Position numbers and translations under genes: made by a program | Part shown: piece after piece, positions 18,613-27,176 of the stretch | Layout of the letters: every line of letters starts with the position of its first letter | How positions within the stretch are numbered: the first letter of the stretch is position 1 | The notes under the pieces: generated by a model | Told to the model about the DNA's origin: nothing | Seen by the model: only the letters and a program-made list of their open reading frames with translations | Database searches by the model: none | DNA from: Xiashengella succiniciproducens | GTDB taxonomy: Bacteria > Bacteroidota > Bacteroidia > Bacteroidales > Marinilabiliaceae | Assembly: GCF_023674465.1 (NCBI RefSeq) | Contig: NZ_CP098400.1 | Span: 2,446,801-2,510,800, forward strand | Direction of reading: 5' to 3' | DNA length: 64,000 nucleotides

Positions 18613-19038
18613 TTAGAACTTATATAGATCATTGGCGCTGATCAGCTCAAGCTTGTGACGCTGAAACTCCATAACGGCCTTTTCGGGATTATTACAACGC
18701 AGGCATATAAAGGACTTCTCACCTACCGAAAATCCGTACAGGTATTCAACACTTATCTCTGCTTCTGCAAGTATCTTAAGACAACTGGCAAGTGCACCCG
18801 GAGTATTGGGTGTAGCAAAGGAGATAACCTCGTTGATATTGACCGAAAAGCCTCTTGCCTTCAGAATATTGTATGCCTCATCCGGATCTGAGGCTATCAT
18901 TCTCACTATTCCGAAATCGGATGTATCGGCCACGCTGCAGGCAGAAACATTGATATTTGCACTGCCCAGACTTGAATAAAGTTCATGAAGCCTCCCAGAT
19001 TTGTTTTCGAGGAAGACAGATAATTGCTTTATTATCAT
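18613..19038 (-). CDS. Tandem ACT-domain protein (amino-acid-binding regulator)
   Basis: This 141-residue protein holds two ACT repeats: residues about 1-68 (IKQLSVFLENKSGRLHELY, NINVSACSVAD) and about 70-138 (FATPNTPGALASCLKILAEA, ISVEYLYGF). ACT domains bind amino acids and give feedback control. Stand-alone tandem ACT proteins often sit next to paaK genes, as here (9-nt gap). It is the first gene of the block and may sense an aromatic or branched-chain amino acid, which is inference from context. Confidence 0.9.
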   Translation of the reverse strand: MIIKQLSVFLENKSGRLHELYSSLGSANINVSACSVADTSDFGIVRMIASDPDEAYNILKARGFSVNINEVISFATPNTPGALASCLKILAEAEISVEYLYGFSVGEKSFICLRCNNPEKAVMEFQRHKLELISANDLYKF

Positions 19039-19207
19039 AACTCAATTATGTTACAGGATAAGTACACGGGGAAGCATAGTACCTGTCTGGGTACTGAAGT
19101 GGTATTAGGAATTAGGTTTAGTAGTTTCATTTTATCACAAATTTCAAACTGAAACCAGTAGATTTCAGAAAAACGGTTAAAATTAGTAACAATTTACATA
19201 ACAACAA

Positions 19208-19240
19208 AGGCTGTCCCGGAATCTATTTCCGAAACAGCCT
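19208..19240 (-). terminator. Terminator downstream of pgl
   Basis: A stem with outer arms AGGCTGT/ACAGCCT and inner arms CGGAA/TTCCG is followed on the minus strand by TTGTTGTTATG. It lies past the pgl stop and a second hairpin (19260-19283). Its outer arm recurs in terminators at 31.4 and 55.8 kb. Confidence 0.65.
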
Positions 19241-19259
19241 CCATCAATTACGTAAAATG

Positions 19260-19283
19260 CTCCCTGTATGGCCATACAGGGAG
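19260..19283. repeat. 24-nt perfect palindrome downstream of pgl
   Basis: CTCCCTGTATGG followed directly by its exact complement forms a perfect 24-nt inverted repeat 11 nt after the pgl stop. Followed by CATTTTACG on the minus strand, it may act as a first, weaker terminator in tandem with 19208-19240, or be a protein-binding site. Confidence 0.6.
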
Positions 19284-19294
19284 TACCAAAATAC

Positions 19295-20002
19295 CTACAT
19301 CAGATTAGCCGCAGCTTCCTTATCAAGCATCCATAATAGTTTGTCACCATCTGCAAGTGCAGCAGGATATTGGCTGAATCCAACTTTCCCGTTAATAATC
19401 TCATCGACCTTTTCAGCTTTATTGCTGCCTGTTACTAGAAACACAGTCAACTCCGAATTATTAATAACATTACCCGTCATTGTTACTCTCTTCTGCCCGC
19501 TCTGTGGATGCGTAGCCTCCTCACACAGATTTGGCGATTCCCACAAGTCTATAGCATAAGGAAAAATAGATGCGGTATGTCCGTCATCACCCATACCAAG
19601 CATCATAATATCAAATCGGGGTAATCCGTTCTTCTTGGGCACTACTTTATCCACCACCTCGATGTAATCAGCAACAGCTTCAGCAACAGGCAATTCCCCC
19701 TTTACCCTGTATATATTGCTTTCAGGAATTGGCAGCTTATCAAACAAATGTTGCCTTGTCATACCGTAATTACTATCAGGATGATCAGGAGGCACACACC
19801 GGTCGTCTCCCCAGAAAAACTTAAGCTTTCCCCAGTCAATCTTTCTCCGGAATTCAGCGGCAAGCAAGTCGAAAATCACCTTGGGTGTGCTACCTCCGGA
19901 TAGGGCTATATAAACACTATCCCTATCTGTTGCGATACCGGAGAGTAGTTCCCCAAAACTGCGCGCTAGCGCAGTTTTGTCCTCAAAAATCAGTATTTCC
20001 AT
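19295..20002 (-). CDS. pgl: 6-phosphogluconolactonase
   Basis: The protein is about 235 residues from the ATG at 20002. A longer form could begin with GTG at 20038 but would overlap the end of zwf and add a non-conserved peptide, so the ATG is preferred. Motifs are VYIALSGGSTPKVIFDLLA, KLKFFWGDDRCVPPDHPDSN and MMLGMGDDGHTASIFP, all typical of the glucosamine-6-phosphate isomerase/6-phosphogluconolactonase fold. It hydrolyses 6-phosphogluconolactone to 6-phosphogluconate in the oxidative pentose phosphate pathway, directly after zwf in the same operon. The gene for the next enzyme (gnd) is not in this window. Confidence 0.94.
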   Translation of the reverse strand: MEILIFEDKTALARSFGELLSGIATDRDSVYIALSGGSTPKVIFDLLAAEFRRKIDWGKLKFFWGDDRCVPPDHPDSNYGMTRQHLFDKLPIPESNIYRVKGELPVAEAVADYIEVVDKVVPKKNGLPRFDIMMLGMGDDGHTASIFPYAIDLWESPNLCEEATHPQSGQKRVTMTGNVINNSELTVFLVTGSNKAEKVDEIINGKVGFSQYPAALADGDKLLWMLDKEAAANLM

Positions 20003-20018
20003 TATATACAGGTCTGAA

Positions 20019-21548
20019 CTAAAGTTCACAGTATTCACCGTCTCCTACAAGATTCTTGCAGGGATAACGCCATGTTTCAACACCTTCTATAAGCTCATCA
20101 GATTCCACCGGTCCCCATGTTCCAGCAGGGTATCCGTATACCTTTATTGCGGGGTTATTTTGCCAGGCCTTCAATATGGGGTCAACAAACTGCCAGGCAG
20201 CTTCCAGAGCATCACCGCGTGAATACAGGGTAGCATCACCCAGCATACAGTCGAGCAGTAAACGCTCATATGCACTCGGCAGGTAGGTATTACTAAGGTC
20301 TGAATAGTGGAAATCCATATTCACATCCTGAACATTGAATCCGGCACCAGGCACCTTCATGGCAGATTTCAGCAAAATACCTTCATCAGGCTGTATCCGC
20401 AGTACAAGTTGATTATGTGTCTTTACATGTTGCAGATTATCGGCGAAAATATGGTGAGGTGTTGCATTAAAGTGGATTACTACCTCAGTAACCCTTGTGG
20501 GCAGACATTTACCCGTCCTTATATAAAAGGGGACACCGGCCCAACGCCAGTTGTCAATATAAAACTTCATGGCAACGAAGGTCTCAGTGCGAGACTGAGG
20601 ATCAACTCCCTGTTCTTCGCGATATGCCTTCATCATCTTACCCCTTATCTCTGATGCAGTGTACTGCCCGCGGATAACATATTTTTCCACCTCCTCTTCC
20701 TTGATAGGACGAATAGACTGCAACACCTTGACCATCTCATTACGCATGGCATCCGCATTAATCACTGCTGGAGGCTCCATTGCCACGAGAGAGGTCAACA
20801 ACAGGAGATGGTTTTGTACCATATCACGAAGTGCTCCCGAACCGTCATAATAACCTCCGCGGCTGCCTACCCCAATATCCTCCGAAGAGGTTATCTCAAC
20901 ATGGTGAATATAGTTTCTGTTCCACAAAGGTTCGAATATACCATTGGCAAAGCGGGTAACAAGCATATTTTGAACAGTCTCCTTACCAAGGTAGTGATCG
21001 ATACGATATATCTGATCTTCCTTAAAGTTACACTGCAACTTACGATTGAGCTTACGTGCACTCTCAAGGTCATAACCAAATGGCTTTTCGATAATAAGTC
21101 TCTTAAAACCCTTATCCTCCCTGTTTAATCCATAGGCAGCAAGATTGGCCGGCACAACAGGATATAGGCTTGGTGGAGTAGCCAAATAAAAAATATAATT
21201 ACTTCCTGCGTCCAATTTCTGGTTAAGTGCCTCCAGTTCGTCACGAAACCCCTCGTATTCAGCTTTTACTTCCGGATCAAAAGAATAGTAAAATAGCTTT
21301 TCCAAAAAGGAGTCTATCATACTTTCCTTGTTTGCCGTAGTACCGGCAAACTTCTTAATACCTTCCTTCATCTTTTCCCTGAAGGCTTCAGAACTTAGCT
21401 TGCTCCTTCCGAGTCCAAGTACACCAAAATTAACCGGCAAAAGATTTTGTGTATACAGATCGAAAACCGATGGAACCAACTTTCTGTATGTCAGGTCACC
21501 GGAGGCTCCGAATATTACTAATAAGTGTTTTTCAGCTTTTCTCATCAA
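20019..21548 (-). CDS. zwf: Glucose-6-phosphate 1-dehydrogenase
   Basis: The length of 509 residues is typical. The Rossmann entry LVIFGASGDLTYRKLVPSVF binds NADP, the catalytic signature IYRIDHYLGKETVQNM carries the active-site His/Lys, and IIEKPFGYDLESARKLN is the conserved Lys-Pro-Phe-Gly segment. It oxidises glucose-6-phosphate to 6-phosphogluconolactone, making NADPH. It begins an operon with pgl and is divergent from the sensor kinase at 21673. The MMRK start could be either methionine. Confidence 0.97.
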   Translation of the reverse strand: MMRKAEKHLLVIFGASGDLTYRKLVPSVFDLYTQNLLPVNFGVLGLGRSKLSSEAFREKMKEGIKKFAGTTANKESMIDSFLEKLFYYSFDPEVKAEYEGFRDELEALNQKLDAGSNYIFYLATPPSLYPVVPANLAAYGLNREDKGFKRLIIEKPFGYDLESARKLNRKLQCNFKEDQIYRIDHYLGKETVQNMLVTRFANGIFEPLWNRNYIHHVEITSSEDIGVGSRGGYYDGSGALRDMVQNHLLLLTSLVAMEPPAVINADAMRNEMVKVLQSIRPIKEEEVEKYVIRGQYTASEIRGKMMKAYREEQGVDPQSRTETFVAMKFYIDNWRWAGVPFYIRTGKCLPTRVTEVVIHFNATPHHIFADNLQHVKTHNQLVLRIQPDEGILLKSAMKVPGAGFNVQDVNMDFHYSDLSNTYLPSAYERLLLDCMLGDATLYSRGDALEAAWQFVDPILKAWQNNPAIKVYGYPAGTWGPVESDELIEGVETWRYPCKNLVGDGEYCEL

Positions 21549-21672
21549 TCAACAACTTGAAGTTATCTGTCAAAATAAATCAACAAAAGTGATGATGTTT
21601 TCGTTCAATTAATCAGCATCATTTGATGATGTGCTAAATTAGTTCTATTTTGCTACTATCAAAACTGCAAAT

Positions 21673-23919
21673 ATGAAGTACCTGCGGACTTCTCTGATCT
21701 GTATCTTTCTTATGCAGCTTTCTTTCCCCGTAAAGGCGGAGAAATCTGACTCCAACGGTCTTACTGACATCCTGCTTATTAACTCCTACCATTACACATT
21801 CAAATGGACCAATGACATTACCAATGCAGTGGTAAAAGAGCTGCCTGAGGCAGATGATTACAGGATCTCAATTGAATATCTCGACACCAAACGATTTAGC
21901 TTCCAACGTCAGGAAGTCTTGTATGTTGAATACCTTAAGGAAAAATACAGGACTCTGGATATCAAAGGAATAATTTGCAGCGATAATGATGCATTTGAGT
22001 TTGTGTTAAAACATGGGAAGGAGATATGGGGTGATGTACCTGTAACTTTCTGCGGGGTAAACGAGCTCTTCAAATATGACATCAACAGTACAAACTACTT
22101 TGGTGTGGAAGAGGAAATAGCAATCGCTCAAACTCTTGAACTGATATTGACTTTGCAACCGGACCTTAAAGAACTCATAGTTGTGAGTGATTCAACCCTT
22201 AATGGAATTCTCTTTGCAGATCAGTTTCTTAGAGCAGCCCGTGCTATTAATTTCCCAGTGGATTACGATCTTATTTATGCCACTTCAGTCGAGTTGCTGG
22301 GTGAAACGTTAAAGGAAGTAGACCCGGAGAAGAGGGCAATTCTTCTTCTAAGTCTTTATCTGCCAAGGAACGGAGCAGTAAAAGATATGATATTGGAAGC
22401 CGATTTCCTAAAAAGTTGCCTTGATGTACCCGTTTACGGTACCTGGGATTTCCTTTTCGGTGGTTTTATATTAGGGGGAGTTATCAATACTGGTGAAGAA
22501 CAGGGGCGACTTGCCGCTCAACTTTTAAAGAGGAAGCTGGCAGGAGAGACTTTCCCTCCCGGTTATCTGGTCAAACCCACACAGACCATGGTTGTAGATT
22601 ACAACAAACTGAAATATTATAATATAGATCTTTCTCTTGTTCCAAAAAAAGCCCTTGTGCTTCACGAACCTGAGAACTACTTCCGTAAATACAGGCAGGA
22701 AATTCTGATAGTATGTTCTGTGCTAGGCTTCCTTATAGTAATCAATATCATCCTGCTCAGGTTGCTCAACGAAAAGAGGATTGCCGAAGCCAAGCTACGC
22801 AAGAGTGAGGAGCGGCTGGAACTGGCTCTTGATGGGGCGAATGTAGGATTATGGGATATTGATCTGGAAAACAAGGCTGTATATATCAACAAATGGGTAT
22901 CAGGGCTGCTTGGATATGGCGATTCTGGAATTGCTCGTGTCACTATTGGAGACTGGATTAAGACCTGTCACCCTGACGACCTTGGCCAGGTCAACGAAGT
23001 GCTCCATATGCACCTCAGTGGGAAGGTTCATGATTTTAACACCGAGACGCGCTTACAAACTTCATCTGGAGAATATAAGTGGTTCTCACTGCATGGCAAG
23101 GTGGTTGAAGTAGACCAGAATTCTACACCACGTCGTATGATTGGTCTAATGCTTGACATAGACATGCAAAAGCAGTTTGAAGAACAACTCAGGATAGCTA
23201 AAGAAAAGGCAGAGGAAAGCGACAGGCTTAAGTCGTCCTTCCTTGCAAATGTATCTCACGAGATAAGAACCCCTATGAATGCCATTCTGGGTTTCTCTGA
23301 TATACTTCTTGATGCCTCAATCCAAAAGGAAGACAGCCTTAAGTTTCTTAGCCTTATACGCTCAAGCGGAGAAAGTCTGCTTGCACTTATCAATGATATT
23401 ATAGATATCTCAAAGATTGAGTCGGGTCAGTTTAATATTGTCATTGGCAAGTTTGACCTACATCTACTCTTCGATAAAATATCCCATATTGCTTCTACTC
23501 TGATTAACACATACAACAGAGACATTGAGTTGATTATTGAGAAAGGTGTGGATCAGGCATCCCTGTTTATTGAAAGTGATCAGTACAGACTGGAGCAGAT
23601 TATAAACAACCTGATAAGCAATGCTATTAAATTCACTTCACGCGGACACGTAAAACTAAGCTATACTATTCCCGACAACAACACCCTCGAGATCAGGGTC
23701 ACTGATACAGGTCGGGGTATTAGCAAGGAAGATCAGGGCGTAATCTTCGAAAGATTCAGGCAGATCAATCCTGATCCCAAAATCAATATTGGTGGAACTG
23801 GCTTGGGGCTTGCGATAAGCAAGAGTATCACTGAACTATTGGGTGGAACAATATGCGTTGATTCTGCTCCTGACCAGGGAGCTACATTTAGAGTACGGAT
23901 ACCTTGCAAGTATCTATAG
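21673..23919 (+). CDS. Membrane sensor histidine kinase with ABC-substrate-binding-like periplasmic sensor and PAS domain
   Basis: The 748 residues comprise a signal peptide (about 1-22) and a periplasmic region (about 30-330) resembling the ABC_sub_bind type periplasmic domain (LINSYHYTFKWTNDITNAVV, YGTWDFLFGGFILGGVINTG). One transmembrane helix (about 345-367) follows, then a PAS domain (about 378-495), HisKA (SFLANVSHEIRTPMNAILGF, phospho-His in SHEIR) and HATPase (NNLISNAIKFTSRGH, DTGRGISKEDQG, GGTGLGLAISKS). No receiver domain or partner response regulator is adjacent. Lone kinases of this build probably sense a small ligand, but the ligand is unknown. It lies divergent from zwf and convergent with the sixA-like gene, with only 5 bp between the stops. 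Confidence 0.93.
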   Translation: MKYLRTSLICIFLMQLSFPVKAEKSDSNGLTDILLINSYHYTFKWTNDITNAVVKELPEADDYRISIEYLDTKRFSFQRQEVLYVEYLKEKYRTLDIKGIICSDNDAFEFVLKHGKEIWGDVPVTFCGVNELFKYDINSTNYFGVEEEIAIAQTLELILTLQPDLKELIVVSDSTLNGILFADQFLRAARAINFPVDYDLIYATSVELLGETLKEVDPEKRAILLLSLYLPRNGAVKDMILEADFLKSCLDVPVYGTWDFLFGGFILGGVINTGEEQGRLAAQLLKRKLAGETFPPGYLVKPTQTMVVDYNKLKYYNIDLSLVPKKALVLHEPENYFRKYRQEILIVCSVLGFLIVINIILLRLLNEKRIAEAKLRKSEERLELALDGANVGLWDIDLENKAVYINKWVSGLLGYGDSGIARVTIGDWIKTCHPDDLGQVNEVLHMHLSGKVHDFNTETRLQTSSGEYKWFSLHGKVVEVDQNSTPRRMIGLMLDIDMQKQFEEQLRIAKEKAEESDRLKSSFLANVSHEIRTPMNAILGFSDILLDASIQKEDSLKFLSLIRSSGESLLALINDIIDISKIESGQFNIVIGKFDLHLLFDKISHIASTLINTYNRDIELIIEKGVDQASLFIESDQYRLEQIINNLISNAIKFTSRGHVKLSYTIPDNNTLEIRVTDTGRGISKEDQGVIFERFRQINPDPKINIGGTGLGLAISKSITELLGGTICVDSAPDQGATFRVRIPCKYL

Positions 23920-23924
23920 TATGC

Positions 23925-24437
23925 TTAGAGAGTGCCCAGATCCTTGAGCATTCGGGGATAGGTAAAATAATCTGCCTTACCCCTGCCAACCTCGACTTCT
24001 TGCCACGTCATTACGGGAAATGAAATAACTGTTACTGCAGATGTCGGGTAATGGTAAAACTCCTGACTAGAAAGTAACATACTTAATCGAGCCATATCTG
24101 GATTATGCCCCACGACCATCAAGGTTGAGGTATCTCGAGCCAGTTCCGCAATAGCGGCAATCATGCGCTCAGTAGTATCGCCATCATAGATAATCCCCGC
24201 AACAACGATGTCTTCCTCAGGGATACCAAAGTTGGCTGCATAAATCTTTGCAGTCTGCATTGCCCTTCTGGCAGGACTTGATATTATCAACTCAGGGATG
24301 TATCCACGCCTCTTCAGATCAACAGCAACCAACCCTGCATCTGTAATCCCTCTTTTCTTAAGCTTTCTTTCAAAGTCGGTTCCTGCATCACTTAAGGGTT
24401 CTGTCTTGGCATGTCGCGCTAGAATCAGTTTCTTCAT
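23925..24437 (-). CDS. SixA-like histidine phosphatase
   Basis: From the ATG at 24437 the protein is 170 residues. A longer TTG-initiated form at 24479 would overlap the ppk end and is rejected. The phosphohistidine-phosphatase motif is KKLILARHAKTEPLSDAG, with SSPARRAMQTAKIYAAN and MVVGHNPDMARL as the second catalytic histidine region. SixA enzymes remove phosphate from phosphohistidine proteins. The gene starts 4 bp after the ppk stop, so the two are co-transcribed. A role linked to polyphosphate or phosphohistidine turnover is inference. Confidence 0.88.
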   Translation of the reverse strand: MKKLILARHAKTEPLSDAGTDFERKLKKRGITDAGLVAVDLKRRGYIPELIISSPARRAMQTAKIYAANFGIPEEDIVVAGIIYDGDTTERMIAAIAELARDTSTLMVVGHNPDMARLSMLLSSQEFYHYPTSAVTVISFPVMTWQEVEVGRGKADYFTYPRMLKDLGTL

Positions 24438-24441
24438 CAAT

Positions 24442-26529
24442 CTATAAATTATTGTTTTGAAATCTTGTTTCCTTCTCAATCAGCATCTTATAGGTATCCC
24501 ATTGTGCCCTGATCGGTTCCATCCCATCAGCAACAATTGGAATATTCTCCAAATTTTCGTTAATCAACCTTGCGCTCACATTATCCCTAAGCTGAAGATC
24601 CAGGATATCAAATAGTTCCTTCTTAATATCCTCATCCTCCACTGGGAATGTAGTCTCAATCCTCCTGTTGATATTACGGTTCATCCAGTCTGCTGAGGTC
24701 AGATATACCTCTGGAGCTCCATCATTGCCAAAGACAATTATCCGGCCATGCTCAAGATAGCTGTCAACGATTCTTCTAAGGTTAATATTACGACTAAATT
24801 TCTGATTGGGCACAAGACAACAGATACCCCTAATTATCATATCTATCTTCACTCCAGCCTCACTCGCTTTGTACAACAGGTTGATCAGGGGCTTGTTTTG
24901 AATCCCGTTCAACTTAACCAGAATATAACCTTTCTTACCCTGACGAGCCAACTCTATCTCACGGTCTATCCTCCTCCTTAGCTCATTTTTGAAATTGAAG
25001 CGGGTTACCCATAGCTTTGTAAATTCAGGTCTGAACTTAGGATTCTCAAAATATGAAAACAGGTTTTCAAGATCCCTTATAATATCTTCCTTACATGTAA
25101 AGAAACCGTGATCAGCATATTGCCTTGCCGTCTTCTCATTGAAGTTACCGGTACTCAGATAGGCAAATGAACGTTTACGTTCATTGCCGCTCCGCCTAAG
25201 TACAAGAGCCAGCTTGGCATGAACCTTCAGGCCTGGAAGGCTGTAAATAATCCTCACCCCGGCTTCAGACATCAGCCTTGCCAACGTCAGATTATTCTCC
25301 TCATCAAACCGGGCTTTTACCTCCACGAAAACACTTACCTGTTTGCCATTACGAGCTGCACTTATTAGGGAGTTGACCACTGCCGAATTACTTGCTACAC
25401 GATACTGAGTCACCTTGATCGCATACACTTTGGGATCCTGGGCGGCCTCATTAAGAAACTTGATCAGGTAGTCAAAGGACTGATAGGGATAGTGCAGAAT
25501 TCTGTCCTTCTCCCTGATGGCTGCGAACATTGAACCGATCTGCTCCAGTTCATAGGGATGTATAGGCTGCGGATGGTTAAGTTGCAGCCTTGGTGCAAAC
25601 GGGTTGGGAAAAGAAAAGAAATCCTGGAAATTGAGATAACGCTCACCAGCCAAAAGATCCTCTTTGTACACACCAATTACATCTTGCAGAAAGGCAAGAA
25701 AATCCTCAGGGATACTTCTGTCATAGGTAAACAAAGCCGGTTCACCAACCTTACGACGACCCAGATTCTTACGAATCTTCTCTACAAGATTGCCTGAAAA
25801 TTCATCTTTTATTCCCAGGTCTGCATCCCTGAGCAGCTTAACGCAATAGCTTGAGTCAATATCGTAGCCGGGAAAGAGCTCCTGAAGATTAAATCTTACG
25901 AGATCCTCCAAAAATAAGAAATGATAACATCCATCCTTGTCAGGAAGCCTGATAAATCGCTTCACATCTGTATAAGGAAGCTTGACCAGAGCATAACGCG
26001 GACGTCGGTTTGAGCCATTGTCTGCACCACGTTTTTTCCTGTATAGGCGAATTGCAAGATACAGACGGTTGTCACGCAGGAATGACCGTGTACCCTTTGT
26101 CAGCAATATTGGTTGCAGATAGGGAATAACCTCCCTATAAAAATACTCGCGGATAAATTGCTGATGCTCCGGATCTGGCGGCATATTACCCTGGTAAAGA
26201 ATAATACCCTCCTTTCTCATCTCAGTCAGTATCTCTTCGTGAAATATGCGGGAGAACTCCTCCAGTTGTTCTCGTACAATCCTGTTAATCTCCCTTACTA
26301 CTTTAACTGGAGAATCACTATTCGGGTCGTCAAGCTCATCGTAATCGACATCATACTTATACTCAGCAACCCTGACCTTGTAAAACTCATCAAGGTTGGA
26401 TGAATAGATAGCCAAGAACTTAAGTCTTTCAAACAAGGGATTGTTTTTTGACTTAGCTTCTTCCAGCACCCTGTGGTTAAAGGACAGCCAACTAATGTCA
26501 CGATTGAAATATCTTGGAGTATATCTCAT
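24442..26529 (-). CDS. ppk1: Polyphosphate kinase 1
   Basis: This 695-residue protein is PPK1: N-terminal FNRDISWLSFNHRVLEEA, middle DYLIKFLNEAAQDPKVYAIK, the catalytic-histidine segment PGLKVHAKLALVLRR and YLSTGNFNEKTA, and the C-terminal YLTSADWMNRNINRRIE. PPK1 forms polyphosphate from ATP through a phosphohistidine intermediate and is usually membrane-associated. The sixA-like phosphatase gene follows immediately. Confidence 0.97.
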   Translation of the reverse strand: MRYTPRYFNRDISWLSFNHRVLEEAKSKNNPLFERLKFLAIYSSNLDEFYKVRVAEYKYDVDYDELDDPNSDSPVKVVREINRIVREQLEEFSRIFHEEILTEMRKEGIILYQGNMPPDPEHQQFIREYFYREVIPYLQPILLTKGTRSFLRDNRLYLAIRLYRKKRGADNGSNRRPRYALVKLPYTDVKRFIRLPDKDGCYHFLFLEDLVRFNLQELFPGYDIDSSYCVKLLRDADLGIKDEFSGNLVEKIRKNLGRRKVGEPALFTYDRSIPEDFLAFLQDVIGVYKEDLLAGERYLNFQDFFSFPNPFAPRLQLNHPQPIHPYELEQIGSMFAAIREKDRILHYPYQSFDYLIKFLNEAAQDPKVYAIKVTQYRVASNSAVVNSLISAARNGKQVSVFVEVKARFDEENNLTLARLMSEAGVRIIYSLPGLKVHAKLALVLRRSGNERKRSFAYLSTGNFNEKTARQYADHGFFTCKEDIIRDLENLFSYFENPKFRPEFTKLWVTRFNFKNELRRRIDREIELARQGKKGYILVKLNGIQNKPLINLLYKASEAGVKIDMIIRGICCLVPNQKFSRNINLRRIVDSYLEHGRIIVFGNDGAPEVYLTSADWMNRNINRRIETTFPVEDEDIKKELFDILDLQLRDNVSARLINENLENIPIVADGMEPIRAQWDTYKMLIEKETRFQNNNL

Positions 26530-26624
26530 ATTTTACTTGTTCCAAAACTGACTGAAAGTACAGTAGTGCAAACAACCAAAATACTAAAAAAATGCATTAC
26601 CCTGACTAAAATCAGGTCAAAAGT

Positions 26625-27122
26625 TTAGCTCTTGATGGCAAACTCAATAACCTCCAAATCCCTTATATTTCCGTTATCGAGGACGAAGCGAACTGCAGTT
26701 CTGACAGTATGAAAACCATATTTTCCGGCAGCCCCAGGATTGATGTGAAGCAATCCTAAAGTTTTGTCATTCATCACTTTGAGAATATGGCTATGGCCAC
26801 AAATGAATAGTTTTGGTGGATGTGCGTAAATATCCGCCTTTACACGGGCATCGTACTTGCCTGGATAACCTCCGATGTGACACATCAGTATATCCACCCC
26901 CTCGCATGTAAAGCGTAACTTTTCCCGGAGACGACGGCGCAAGGAGGCGCCGTCTATATTTCCCCATACTGCCCGTACAGGCTTGAAGGCTTCCAACTGA
27001 TCAAGAACATCATCCGACCCTATATCACCGGCATGCCATATTTCGTCTACCTCTGAAAAGACACTGAGAAACCTCGGGTCGAAATATGCATGTGTATCTG
27101 ATAATAGCCCAATCTTTTTCAT
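26625..27122 (-). CDS. Metallophosphoesterase of the YfcE/MJ0936 type
   Basis: This 165-residue protein has the calcineurin-like metal motifs in order: GLLSDTHAYF (Asp-x-His), IWHAGDIGS (Gly-Asp), AVWGNIDG (Gly-Asn), CGHSHILK (Gly-His-x-His) and the late His in LLHINPGAAG. Such small enzymes hydrolyse phosphodiesters with bound metal ions. The natural substrate is unknown. It lies between ppk and mnmA on the same strand. Confidence 0.93.
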   Translation of the reverse strand: MKKIGLLSDTHAYFDPRFLSVFSEVDEIWHAGDIGSDDVLDQLEAFKPVRAVWGNIDGASLRRRLREKLRFTCEGVDILMCHIGGYPGKYDARVKADIYAHPPKLFICGHSHILKVMNDKTLGLLHINPGAAGKYGFHTVRTAVRFVLDNGNIRDLEVIEFAIKS

Positions 27123-27176
27123 CTGATCAGATTTTAATTCTTGCTCAATTCAGGTCACACAGCCTATGCACGAGGC

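Noticed and set aside
19295-20038. Longer pgl form starting with GTG inside the zwf end
   Set aside because: It overlaps the zwf stop, adds a non-conserved peptide, and a good ATG lies at 20002.
23925-24479. Longer sixA-like form starting with TTG in ppk
   Set aside because: It overlaps ppk by 38 bp and an ATG 4 bp after the ppk stop fits the family start.
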